Positions 1 to 8,309 of a stretch of DNA of 64,000 bases are shown piece by piece. The notes beneath the pieces are model-generated. The model saw only the letters and a list, made by a program, of their open reading frames with translations, did not search any database and was not told the origin of the DNA. Numbering within the stretch: the first letter of the stretch is position 1; every line of letters starts with the position of its first letter. The stretch comes from UBA1858 sp045105615 (lineage in GTDB: Bacteria > Pseudomonadota > Gammaproteobacteria > UBA4575): assembly GCA_045105615.1 (NCBI GenBank), contig JBGCDS010000027.1, positions 1-64,000 of the forward strand, in the 5' to 3' direction. The position numbers were made by a program, and so were the translations under genes.

Positions 1-558
1 CGGCTGGCTTTGCAAATATTGCGGGTACGACATCGTCCAGCCCTGCTGACTTATCGTTTCTGCTAAGCCATTATCATCTAACTCTATGTGATCAATAGTC
101 TCAACTGGCACTGGCACTGCTTGAAGCCAATAGCGCATACCTGTGACCGGAATATTGATGGCGAACAGTTCATTAATGAGCGTTTCCGCATCATCACCTT
201 GATAGCGTTCACCCTTGGAAGTTTTTGCTACTACACCTGATGGTGTTCCATCAATAATCGCGATAGTCCTACCGATAAAATCACGCAACTTAATTTGGTA
301 GTTTTCAGACTGTTGCTTCCAGATCACCCGGACTTTAAATTTTTGCTGATGACTATTTCCCACCAACGCAATATGCGCTGTCCAATCTTGCTGCTCATAT
401 AAATAATTAGTGCGAACATCCCATGCCTGCTTAGCATCTTCTACCGGGAGCGGTTGGGTAACCTTAATACAGGCAGGCAGCAATAGCGCAGTGAGTATTA
501 ACACACTGATCTTTACTTTTTTAATTGAGAAACAGCAAAACTGTGACTTAAAAATCAT
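1..558 (-). CDS. lolB: Outer-membrane lipoprotein insertase LolB (partial, cut by left edge)
   Basis: LolB receives lipoproteins from the periplasmic carrier LolA and inserts them into the inner leaflet of the outer membrane. The 186 visible codons start at ATG 558 with a basic, then hydrophobic, signal segment and an LLPAC lipobox (Cys about residue 28). The LolB signature GDDAETLINELF followed by IPVTGMRYWL lies about 115 residues in. The frame is open at position 1, so only the last part is missing (the family is about 200 aa). It lies 38 nt downstream of the TPR lipoprotein on the same strand, the usual gammaproteobacterial order beside hemA; ispE is expected beyond the edge. Identification is by motif and synteny. 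Confidence 0.9.
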   Translation of the reverse strand, partial: MIFKSQFCCFSIKKVKISVLILTALLLPACIKVTQPLPVEDAKQAWDVRTNYLYEQQDWTAHIALVGNSHQQKFKVRVIWKQQSENYQIKLRDFIGRTIAIIDGTPSGVVAKTSKGERYQGDDAETLINELFAINIPVTGMRYWLQAVPVPVETIDHIELDDNGLAETISQQGWTMSYPQYLQSQP

Positions 559-596
559 TGATCAAATTATTTAGCCAAGCCAAATGCTTGAGATTT

Positions 597-2345
597 TTAT
601 TCTGAAAACTGCTTAATGAGTTTTTGAATATAGCTATCTTCAGGATGCCTATCCATTGCTTCTCTTAGAAGGTTTCTTGCTTCTTCATAGTTGCCTTGAG
701 CCCAAAGTAGTTCGCCCAAGTGTCCGATGATCTCGGCATCATCCATTAGATTAAGTGCTTTGCGTAAGTAGTTTTCTGCCTCGGCATAATTACCTTTACG
801 AAATTGAATCCACCCCATGCTATCCATGACTGCCGGATCATTTGGTTTTAATTCGTATGCACGCTCAACATACTTCTGTGCTTCGTCTATACGCAAACCA
901 CGATCTGCCAGCGTATAACCAAGCGCGTTCAACGCATTAGCGTGGTCGGGATCAGACTGCAAAATAATCAGTAAATCTGACTCTAACAAATCGACTCGAT
1001 CTATATATTCAGCAGTCAACGCACGCGCATATAACAAATCAGGATGTTTTGGAAATTCTAATAGTCCTTCACTATATAATTCATAGGCTTCATCATACTG
1101 CTTTGCCTCATGAAGAATATGTCCTTCAGCCAAGAATACACGAATTACATCTTCTGGCTGATCAACTCGGCCACGCACATCATTTAAATGTTCTCGCGCT
1201 TTATTTAAACCACTTTCTTTAACGTATAAATCCGCCAATCTCACCGCAGCATCTAGATATAAATCACCATAGGCAACATCTTGATAGTGTTTTACAGCCT
1301 TTGTTGAATCTCCTAGCTCTTCTGAAATACGCGCAAGATAATAATTAGATTCATCCAAACGGCGGTTATCATCTATCAAAGCTTGGAAATATTGCCCAGA
1401 TTTAGAATACTGCTCTGCTTGCACATAGGTAAGACCTAGCATATAGGTGATATCAGGGTCTCCTGCTCGCTGACTCAACAATTCTTCAAACTGCTTGCCT
1501 GCTTGGTTAAACTGTTCTGCTTGCAATAACATACGCGCATAACCCAAACGAAGATCAAAATTTTGCGGATCAGCATCAACCAATGTTTGCATTTCTACAA
1601 ATGCCGCATCATGGTCTCCAATCAATCCTAATGCTCTAGCACGCAATACTCTTGCCTCAGAAAGATCAGGCTTGAAACCTAATGCAAGTTCGCTTTGATC
1701 GACTGCTAACTGATATTTTTTTGCCTTCATCGCCAAATTGGCATAAGACAAATGGCCATATGGATTGGTAAAATTCCTTGCCACTAAGCGCTCCATCAAC
1801 TCAAGACTAGCATCAACGTCATCAACACGCGCTAATGTCGCAGCTACAATACTGTAACCTTGGCTTGGTGAATCAGCAGCTGCATCCATCACCGCACTGA
1901 AATGTTTTGCGGAAGAATCCACATCACCCTGACGTAAATATAAAACGCCAAGTACCTGCTGAGCTTCTATATTTCCATCTAACGCATCTGACCAGCGATG
2001 TGCAATTTTCAATGCTAGCGGCCAGTCTTTTGCAAAGATCGCAATGCGCATTGCCCGCTCAATAACATGTGGATCATCACTTAATTCGCTAGCCCGACTA
2101 TATGCCTGCTTAGAACCCTCAAGATCACCAAGCTTGCCAGATAATTCACCGGTTAAAATTTCATACATCAGCTCACTAAGGTCATCATACCTAGCATCAT
2201 TGACTGTTGTATTAATGACCGCTTGGTCACTGATTGAATTCTCAGACTCACCCTGCCCCGATGTCGATGGCCCGGTTGCGCACCCAGAAATGATAGTGGC
2301 AAGCACCACAATGAGCATATATTTACAAAGATTGTCTTGAGGCAT
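597..2345 (-). CDS. TPR-repeat outer-membrane lipoprotein
   Basis: A 582-aa lipoprotein with a type II signal peptide (lipobox ISGC, Cys about residue 22) followed by an almost continuous solenoid of tetratricopeptide repeats. Typical TPR residues (A..Y..AL...P..) recur from about residue 55 to the C-terminus, for example ALNALGYTLAD and AEAENYLRKAL. It lies between hemA (divergent) and lolB (co-directional), where many gammaproteobacteria carry a TPR protein of this size. The family is thought to act as an envelope protein-protein scaffold; no enzymatic motif is visible. Exact partners are unknown. Promoters for this gene and hemA must both lie in the 166-nt gap upstream. Confidence 0.85.
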   Translation of the reverse strand: MPQDNLCKYMLIVVLATIISGCATGPSTSGQGESENSISDQAVINTTVNDARYDDLSELMYEILTGELSGKLGDLEGSKQAYSRASELSDDPHVIERAMRIAIFAKDWPLALKIAHRWSDALDGNIEAQQVLGVLYLRQGDVDSSAKHFSAVMDAAADSPSQGYSIVAATLARVDDVDASLELMERLVARNFTNPYGHLSYANLAMKAKKYQLAVDQSELALGFKPDLSEARVLRARALGLIGDHDAAFVEMQTLVDADPQNFDLRLGYARMLLQAEQFNQAGKQFEELLSQRAGDPDITYMLGLTYVQAEQYSKSGQYFQALIDDNRRLDESNYYLARISEELGDSTKAVKHYQDVAYGDLYLDAAVRLADLYVKESGLNKAREHLNDVRGRVDQPEDVIRVFLAEGHILHEAKQYDEAYELYSEGLLEFPKHPDLLYARALTAEYIDRVDLLESDLLIILQSDPDHANALNALGYTLADRGLRIDEAQKYVERAYELKPNDPAVMDSMGWIQFRKGNYAEAENYLRKALNLMDDAEIIGHLGELLWAQGNYEEARNLLREAMDRHPEDSYIQKLIKQFSE

Positions 2346-2511
2346 AATTTTGGAGTGTAAAATAATTTATATAAATCTAGAGTCTATGCAGCAATTCTAC
2401 GTTATTTCATATGTCATTACATGAGCGCTTCAGCAGCCACTTCTCACTTTTTATACGAATATCACCTCTTTATTCCCCTTGTAATGCTCAAGGTGCGCTA
2501 AAATAGCTGCC

Positions 2512-3774
2512 ATGTCCTTACTAACTATAGGTGTTAACCATACTTCCGCGCCGGTTGAAGTGCGTGAGCGTGTGGCTATTCCAGACTCAGTGCTACCATC
2601 CGCGCTAAGCGCACTGATGGAAACACCGACTATAGAAGAAGCCGCCATAGTTTCTACCTGTAATCGAACTGAGCTTTACTGCAGCGTCGATTCATTTGAG
2701 GCAGGCAAAATTGCGACTGTGAAATGGCTAAGCGATTTTCACAAGTTAGACATCGATCATAATCAGTCTTATCTGTACAAACACAATGATCAAGAAACAG
2801 CCAAACACATGTTCCGCGTGGCCAGCGGATTAGATTCCATGGTACTCGGCGAGCCTCAAATTTTAGGCCAGCTAAAACAGGCTTATCAGCATGCGGTGGG
2901 CGCCGGGACTCTAGGCAAACAGCTTAATCAGTTATTTCAGCATTCTTTCAATGTTGCCAAAAAAGTTAGAACGCACACATCGATTGGTACCAACCCCGTC
3001 TCAGTGGCATCTACAGCAGTATCGCTAGCGAAACAGATCTTTGGTGATCTATCAAAACGGAACGCATTATTTATTGGCGCAGGGGAAACGATTGAACTTG
3101 CCGCACAGCACCTTAGCGCCGTCGGCGCCAATCGAATCACTATTGCTAATCGAAACATTACACGCGCGCAAAAACTGGCAAATAAATTTAATGGCTATGG
3201 CATTAGCCTTTCCTACATAGGTGAAGTATTACCAGAAAGCGATATTGTGATTACTGCAACTTCCAGCACATTGCCCATCCTAGGCAAGGGCTTACTGGAA
3301 AGAAGCTTAAAGCGACGCAAGCACAAACCTATTCTTGTAATTGACCTAGCGATTCCTCGCGACGTTGAACCTGAAGCGGCTATGTTACAAGACATCTACC
3401 TCTACAGTGTTGATGACTTGAAACAAGTAATCCAAGAAAACATGCAATCAAGAATTAATGCTGCTGAAGAAGCTCAAATCATCATTGATGATGAAGTGAC
3501 TAAGTTTTATCAGTGGATGCGTGGGCAAGATGTAACGGATGTAATTCGCACTTATCGCGGCCACGCAGAGCAACATAAAAATGAAGCCATAGAAAAAGCA
3601 GCACGCATGTTGAAACAAGGAAAATCTTCTGAAGAAGCCATGCAGTTTCTTGCTAACACATTGGTCAATAAACTGTTGCATAGTCCTACCGAAGCATTAA
3701 AATCTGCAGGCGCAGAAAATCATCAAGAATTACTTGAGGCGGCTAAAACAATTCTTGGCCTGCCTCGCGATTAA
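2512..3774 (+). CDS. hemA: Glutamyl-tRNA reductase
   Basis: Catalyses NADPH-dependent reduction of glutamyl-tRNA(Glu) to glutamate-1-semialdehyde, the first committed step of C5 tetrapyrrole synthesis. The catalytic motif STCNRTE places the nucleophilic Cys at residue 50; the family signature GLDSMVLGEPQILGQ lies near residue 107, the nucleotide-binding segment FIGAGETIELA near 187, and the helical dimerisation domain fills the C-terminus. The length of 420 aa is normal. It is followed after 42 nt by prfA and then prmC, the classical hemA-prfA-prmC operon. Haem supply is relevant here because globins and cytochromes c occur in the same window. Confidence 0.97.
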   Translation: MSLLTIGVNHTSAPVEVRERVAIPDSVLPSALSALMETPTIEEAAIVSTCNRTELYCSVDSFEAGKIATVKWLSDFHKLDIDHNQSYLYKHNDQETAKHMFRVASGLDSMVLGEPQILGQLKQAYQHAVGAGTLGKQLNQLFQHSFNVAKKVRTHTSIGTNPVSVASTAVSLAKQIFGDLSKRNALFIGAGETIELAAQHLSAVGANRITIANRNITRAQKLANKFNGYGISLSYIGEVLPESDIVITATSSTLPILGKGLLERSLKRRKHKPILVIDLAIPRDVEPEAAMLQDIYLYSVDDLKQVIQENMQSRINAAEEAQIIIDDEVTKFYQWMRGQDVTDVIRTYRGHAEQHKNEAIEKAARMLKQGKSSEEAMQFLANTLVNKLLHSPTEALKSAGAENHQELLEAAKTILGLPRD

Positions 3775-3816
3775 GCTCGCGAGTATCCTCACAACTACCC
3801 CTTAATAATATCTATC

Positions 3817-4899
3817 ATGAAAGATTCAATTGTCTCTAAGCTTGAATCGTTGCAAGAACGTCACCAAGAAATTGCCGGACTACTATCTGATCCAGACGTA
3901 ATCTCAGACCAAAATCAGTTTAGAAAATTATCCATGGAATATGCGCAACTAGAGCCTGTCGTCGCTGCATTCAGCAAATACTCGCAAACAGTCGAAGATT
4001 TAGCTGGCGCAAAAGAAATGCTTGCGGATGATGACACTAGCGTACAAGAAATGGCTCAACAAGAGATTAGCGAATTACAAAAACAACAAGAAGAAGTTGA
4101 ACTTGATCTGCAAAAATTACTATTGCCTAAAGACCCTCTAGATAATAGCAATGTGTTCATCGAAGTTCGCGCAGGTACTGGCGGCGATGAAGCTGCTATC
4201 TTCGCGGGTGATTTGTTTCGCATGTACTCGCGTTACGCAGAACAAAAACGCTGGACAGTCGAAGTTGTTAACATCAATGAAGGCGACCATGGAGGCTACA
4301 AAGAAGTCATTGCACGCATTGTTGGACAAGGCGCTTATTCATTACTTAAATTTGAATCAGGCGCGCACCGCGTTCAACGTGTCCCAGAAACAGAATCTCA
4401 AGGACGTGTACATACATCAGCAGCAACTGTCGCTATTCTAGCGGAAGCAGATGAAATCGATGATGTCGAAATCAATCCTTCAGACTTACGTGTCGACACC
4501 TTCCGCGCATCAGGCGCAGGCGGACAACACGTCAACAAAACTGATTCAGCCATTCGACTCACACATTTACCTACAGGCGTCGTCGTCGAGTGCCAAGATG
4601 AACGCTCACAACATAAAAATAAAGCTCGTGCGATGTCATTATTAAAAGCACGTTTGCTAGATGCAGAACAATCCAAACAATTTGCCGAACAGGCTGCGAC
4701 CAGAAAGAGCTTAGTCGGCAGCGGGGATCGCTCGGAACGCATACGCACTTACAACTTTCCTCAAGGACGCGTGACAGATCATCGTATCAATCTAACCCTA
4801 TACAAGCTCGACGAATTAATGCAGGGAAATCTAAACGAAATCATTGACCCGCTAATCAACGAGCATCAAGCTGAACAACTTGCTTCTTTGAGCGACTAG
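3817..4899 (+). CDS. prfA: Peptide chain release factor 1
   Basis: RF1 recognises UAG and UAA stop codons in the ribosomal A site and triggers peptidyl-tRNA hydrolysis. The protein is 360 aa. The stop-codon 'anticodon' tripeptide is PET at 190-192, the PxT form typical of RF1 rather than the SPF form of RF2. The catalytic GGQ lies at 235-237; its Gln is the residue methylated by PrmC, encoded immediately downstream. The arrangement with hemA upstream and prmC 17 nt downstream is the standard operon. Confidence 0.97.
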   Translation: MKDSIVSKLESLQERHQEIAGLLSDPDVISDQNQFRKLSMEYAQLEPVVAAFSKYSQTVEDLAGAKEMLADDDTSVQEMAQQEISELQKQQEEVELDLQKLLLPKDPLDNSNVFIEVRAGTGGDEAAIFAGDLFRMYSRYAEQKRWTVEVVNINEGDHGGYKEVIARIVGQGAYSLLKFESGAHRVQRVPETESQGRVHTSAATVAILAEADEIDDVEINPSDLRVDTFRASGAGGQHVNKTDSAIRLTHLPTGVVVECQDERSQHKNKARAMSLLKARLLDAEQSKQFAEQAATRKSLVGSGDRSERIRTYNFPQGRVTDHRINLTLYKLDELMQGNLNEIIDPLINEHQAEQLASLSD

Positions 4900-4916
4900 T
4901 CATTACGCAAATACTC

Positions 4917-6080
4917 GTGACCAGTATCAAACAAGCCATTCAATATGGTCGCGAGTTATTAACCAATAAAGTCTACAACCCTCAGCAGGAAGCATCCCTC
5001 CTACTTGGATACAGCATCAATAAAACTAAAGAGTTCTTAATTTCTCATTCTGATGAATCAATCAGCGAGATTTCATTTCAACACTACCAAGCATATCTAT
5101 CACGTCGTGCCAAAGGGGAGCCCATCGCCTATATTCAGCAACAAAAAGAATTTTGGTCGCTAGATTTAAAAGTAACTCCCGCAGTATTAATCCCTCGGCC
5201 AGAAACAGAATTAATTATTGAAATCGCCCTTCAGCTTTTACAAGGGAAAAATCATGCGAACATTCTAGATCTAGGCACCGGCAGTGGTTGCATTGCACTA
5301 GCAATCGCAAAAGAAAAACCTGATGCGCTTATTACTGCCTGTGACAACTCTTCGGATTGTATTGATATTGCTAAAATTAATGCACAAAAACACGCACTTG
5401 ATAACATTACCTTTATCACCAGCAATTGGTTTCAGTCAGTAGACACTAATAACTTCGATATCATTATCAGCAATCCACCTTACATCTCTAATGATGACGA
5501 GGATATTGAATACGGAGTACAAAAATACGAGCCTAAGCCTGCACTATTCTCGAGCAGACAAGGATTAGAAGATTTATTTCACATTATAAATCACGCACCT
5601 AATTATTTATCTTCTAACGGGACATTATTAGTTGAGCACGGTTATAAACAAGGCAACGATGTTCGCACACAGTTTAGTAAATGCGGTTACAATAACGTTC
5701 AGACTTTACATGACATACAACAACTTGAACGCGTTACCCAAGGAACGGCGGCTAAATTAATGGACCTAAAAACTGACGAAGACGGATTCTTACTTGACCC
5801 AGAAGATTGGGATGAAGATTTCGCATTATCTACCGCTAAAGAAACAGAGTTAGAATTAAATCAAGATCATTGGCGCGTCATTCATATGATACGTCAACTT
5901 TATTCCGACTCTGGCGTGGTTCCTGAGCTGCGTACTATTCTAAAAAATTTACGTCAAGAGATAGGTAAAGATAACGCAACACGAAAATATGTGTATGCAT
6001 TATTCCCATATGGCTACGGTCAACAGGGTTGCAAAATTGCTGGCATGCGCAAACCACTGAAACTATGGTTAGATCTATAA
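4917..6080 (+). CDS. prmC: PrmC release-factor glutamine methyltransferase fused to a DsrC/TusE-family domain
   Basis: One uninterrupted frame encodes two domains. Residues 1-281 are PrmC (HemK), which N5-methylates the GGQ glutamine of release factors: SAM motif DLGTG at 118-122, catalytic NPPY at 186-189, and the usual PrmC end (ERVTQG). Residues 282-387 are a DsrC/TusE-family domain: GFLLDPEDW, then HWRVIHMIRQLY, RKYVYALFPYG and GCKIAGMRKP. The cysteine at 372 matches the upstream cysteine (CysB) of DsrC. The C-terminal-arm cysteine (CysA) is replaced by Leu, and the tail is a few residues longer (LWLDL). The junction is two residues long, with an in-frame ATG at 5760 that could allow separate initiation, though no good ribosome-binding site precedes it. 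PrmC starts at GTG 4917. Function of the second domain is inferred only from family. Confidence 0.9.
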   Translation: MTSIKQAIQYGRELLTNKVYNPQQEASLLLGYSINKTKEFLISHSDESISEISFQHYQAYLSRRAKGEPIAYIQQQKEFWSLDLKVTPAVLIPRPETELIIEIALQLLQGKNHANILDLGTGSGCIALAIAKEKPDALITACDNSSDCIDIAKINAQKHALDNITFITSNWFQSVDTNNFDIIISNPPYISNDDEDIEYGVQKYEPKPALFSSRQGLEDLFHIINHAPNYLSSNGTLLVEHGYKQGNDVRTQFSKCGYNNVQTLHDIQQLERVTQGTAAKLMDLKTDEDGFLLDPEDWDEDFALSTAKETELELNQDHWRVIHMIRQLYSDSGVVPELRTILKNLRQEIGKDNATRKYVYALFPYGYGQQGCKIAGMRKPLKLWLDL

Positions 6081-6371
6081 CACCTCTAAAACTAACAATA
6101 TAAAATTACCCCCCCCTAAAACATAGCGATACATTTCGCTAACTCGTATTACACGTACACAGATCAGCGGCCACTAACAACCGATGAGCTGTTGCACCTA
6201 ATTTGGCTATTTCTAGTCACATACATAAGTCCGCAGATAATCAATTAATTATAGCGGTTCGTCTTAGTGGCCTATAACCTTAGCCGGCAACTCAACTATT
6301 GTGACCACAATCACAATAGCTGCTTAGCTAGTCACTAAGCCAACAAATCTATCCAGAGAGGATTTTTCTCA
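6081..6371. other. Hairpin-rich intergenic region without a gene
   Basis: There is no credible ORF or tRNA in these 291 nt. Several inverted repeats stand out: AGCGA/TCGCT (6125-6140); GGCCACTAA at 6169-6177 against TTAGTGGCC at 6264-6272; CTATTGTGA/TCACAATAG at 6296-6319 with a 6-nt loop; and GCTTAG/CTAAGC at 6322-6340. The last two lie just upstream of the TlpA-like gene and could be an operator or a structured leader. No T-tract follows any of them, so they do not look like intrinsic terminators. A run of eight or nine C residues occurs near 6110. Confidence 0.5.
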
Positions 6372-6869
6372 ATGCTTAAACTTATCCAAGTATCTGTTCT
6401 TTCTTTCATATGCGCATTTGCCACTCAATTTGCTTACTCCGCTAGTGTCGGTGATGACGCACCCTCATTTCGCGCTCGCTCATTAGATGGCTCTGAAACT
6501 ATCAGTAAAGCAGACCTTGAAGGAAAAGTAGTATTTGTAGATTTCTGGGCATCCTGGTGCCCGCCTTGCCTTAAATCATTACCCGAATTTGAAAATCTAC
6601 AGACCTCATTTTCAGGCAGAGATGATGTCGTTGTGATTGCAATCAACCTTGATGAAAACCCTAAAGATGCCACTGACTTCATCAACAAGATCAATGTCTC
6701 TTACAAAATTCTTGCCGACCAATCAGGTCAAATACCAGAAGCCTTTGGTGTTAATGCCATGCCAACCTCATATGTCATCGATCAGTCAGGTGTGATTCGC
6801 TATGTTCATAGCGGATACAAATCAGGTGACGTGGATAAAATCAAAAATGAGATTGAAAAATTACTATGA
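6372..6869 (+). CDS. TlpA/ResA-like periplasmic thioredoxin
   Basis: A 165-aa exported thioredoxin-fold protein: N-terminal signal peptide ending near residue 24 (AYSAS), then an AhpC/TSA-Redoxin fold with active site WCPPC at residues 62-66 and the cis-proline region MPTSYVID. Members reduce disulfides in periplasmic proteins, often cytochrome c apoproteins or cupredoxins. It is the first gene of a tight cluster: the next gene (DUF4266) overlaps its stop by 4 nt, then come a DUF3570 protein and ApbE. That context suggests a dedicated reductant for the cysteine-rich DUF4266 lipoprotein or an associated redox protein; this is inference. A GAGAGGA ribosome-binding site precedes the ATG. Confidence 0.9.
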   Translation: MLKLIQVSVLSFICAFATQFAYSASVGDDAPSFRARSLDGSETISKADLEGKVVFVDFWASWCPPCLKSLPEFENLQTSFSGRDDVVVIAINLDENPKDATDFINKINVSYKILADQSGQIPEAFGVNAMPTSYVIDQSGVIRYVHSGYKSGDVDKIKNEIEKLL

Positions 6870-7084
6870 AAATCAAACTTAGCATTGTCTTTATTATTCT
6901 CATGACATTAGTCACCTCAGGTTGCACTGCAGTAAAACCTTGGGAACGTGGCACTCTTACCAAGAAAGAAATGGCGTGGTCACCTGACCCACTCGCGGCA
7001 ACACTAGGCGAACACATTTACTTTGCTAAAGAAGCTGCTGCTGGCGGATACGGATCTGCAGGAGGCGGTTGCGGTTGCAACTAA
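6866..7084 (+). CDS. DUF4266 small lipoprotein with Gly/Cys-rich C-terminus
   Basis: A 72-aa lipoprotein: signal segment with lipobox TSGC (Cys20), then the conserved core KPWERGTLTKKEMAW, and an unusual tail, GGYGSAGGGCGCN, ending in closely spaced cysteines. It overlaps the TlpA-like gene by 4 nt (ATGA), implying translational coupling. The family is functionally uncharacterised but commonly sits beside DUF3570 and ApbE genes. The terminal CGC pair is a plausible substrate for the upstream thioredoxin, or a metal or cofactor site; I infer this from position and composition only. Confidence 0.85.
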   Translation: MKIKLSIVFIILMTLVTSGCTAVKPWERGTLTKKEMAWSPDPLAATLGEHIYFAKEAAAGGYGSAGGGCGCN

Positions 7085-7095
7085 AACAAAAGCCA

Positions 7096-8307
7096 ATGTC
7101 TTATACTAAAAAACAAACGTTAAGCCCTACCGTAGCAGCTTTATATTCTGCAGCATTTGCATTACCCGCTTACAATAAAGCAGTAGAAGCAGCTTCGCCA
7201 GATAGCGAACCTAGCATTAGTGCGCGTGTATCAAAATACGAAGAGGATCGGCTAAGCAGTAGTAACTTCTCTGGCCTAGGAGATCAAGAACGTTACGACA
7301 TTGAAATAGGACAGGTTAGCGTTGTGTATCCCATCAATGACACAATGCAACTCACAGTAAATAGTGCATATGAAAAAATGAGTGGTGCCTCTGCTTGGTT
7401 TGTTCAACCTGATGCTGAAGGCAATCCAGAGCAGGTCATGAGTGGCGCAACCATTGATGATGAACGCTTGGATGCAAGTGCAAAACTGGATATTTACAAA
7501 GGCAAATACACTATTAGCCCAAGCATTGGATTCTCAACCGAAAAAGATTATCAAGCAATATTCGGCGGCGTGTCAGTCGCACGTGAGTTAGATAATAAAT
7601 CAACGACACTCCGCGGTGGAATATCCGCTTCTTTTGACGAGGTAAAACCAACATCAGATCCGGACATTGACCCTGGCCGTATCGATAAAGAAGATAAAGA
7701 AAATATTAGTGCCTTTGTTGGTATTGGGCAAGTTATCAATAAGAACACTGTCGTTCAGTCCACCTTCACACTCGGACACCTATCTGGATTTTTATCTGAC
7801 CCTTATAAATTAGTATTTAATTCTGCACTGCCTGGATTACGAGATAGTCGCCCAGATGACCGTACCCAATATATATGGTCTGCGCAGCTAAGACGTTGGT
7901 CAGAAACTTTATCTGCAGCATTGCATGCAGACTACCGATTCTATTATGACGATTGGAATATTCGTTCACATACATTAGACCTTGGATTTTTAAAACATAC
8001 CGATAGCGGTTGGAGTTTTGAATATTCAATGCGCTATTACAGCCAAACACAGGCTGATTTCTATGAGCCATTTTACAACGCTGTACGCTCAGATGGTTAT
8101 TACTCAAGTGATTATCGCCTATCACCTTATGGAGCGTTGTCATTCCGTGTAAAACTTGCCGAAACAATCAACAACTGGACATTAGGCGTATCCGCTGAAA
8201 GATATATCAGTGATAAATCTTATTCATTGCAAAGTGTCGACGTGGAAAATCCAGGCTTGGTTGACTTCACCCTATTCACATTTGGAGTGGACTATTCATT
8301 TAAATAA
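7096..8307 (+). CDS. DUF3570 putative outer-membrane beta-barrel protein
   Basis: About 403 aa from ATG 7096. A longer reading from TTG 7069 or TTG 7075 is possible; a GGAGG at 7061-7065 sits 9 nt from the latter, so the start is uncertain. The N-terminus has a moderately hydrophobic leader. The rest alternates short polar turns and beta-strand-like stretches (QLRRWSETLSAALHADYRFYYDDW), and the C-terminus ends in a strand with terminal aromatic YSFK, typical of an outer-membrane barrel. Two tetrapeptides, SGAS (about 96-99) and SGAT (about 116-119), resemble the core of ApbE flavinylation sites, and apbE follows 2 nt downstream. The family's function is unknown. Confidence 0.8.
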   Translation: MSYTKKQTLSPTVAALYSAAFALPAYNKAVEAASPDSEPSISARVSKYEEDRLSSSNFSGLGDQERYDIEIGQVSVVYPINDTMQLTVNSAYEKMSGASAWFVQPDAEGNPEQVMSGATIDDERLDASAKLDIYKGKYTISPSIGFSTEKDYQAIFGGVSVARELDNKSTTLRGGISASFDEVKPTSDPDIDPGRIDKEDKENISAFVGIGQVINKNTVVQSTFTLGHLSGFLSDPYKLVFNSALPGLRDSRPDDRTQYIWSAQLRRWSETLSAALHADYRFYYDDWNIRSHTLDLGFLKHTDSGWSFEYSMRYYSQTQADFYEPFYNAVRSDGYYSSDYRLSPYGALSFRVKLAETINNWTLGVSAERYISDKSYSLQSVDVENPGLVDFTLFTFGVDYSFK

Positions 8308-8309
8308 TC

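Noticed and set aside
4398..4748. 116-aa minus-strand frame inside prfA
   Set aside because: Antisense to a highly conserved gene, composition is Ser/Cys/Arg-rich as expected for a shadow.
5740..5765. prmC disrupted by frameshift, creating an artificial fusion with a DsrC gene
   Set aside because: The frame is clean through the junction, both halves retain conserved motifs, and the TAA in the +1 frame would need a frameshift for which there is no sign. It remains a check, not the preferred reading.
6081..6371. tRNA or riboswitch in the prmC-tlpA gap
   Set aside because: No cloverleaf with T-loop (GGTTCRA) or known riboswitch core is visible; only simple hairpins.
7069..7095. DUF3570 gene starting at TTG 7069
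   Set aside because: The first codons overlap the DUF4266 stop region and the GGAGG is only 3 nt away; ATG 7096 is more likely, though TTG 7075 remains possible.
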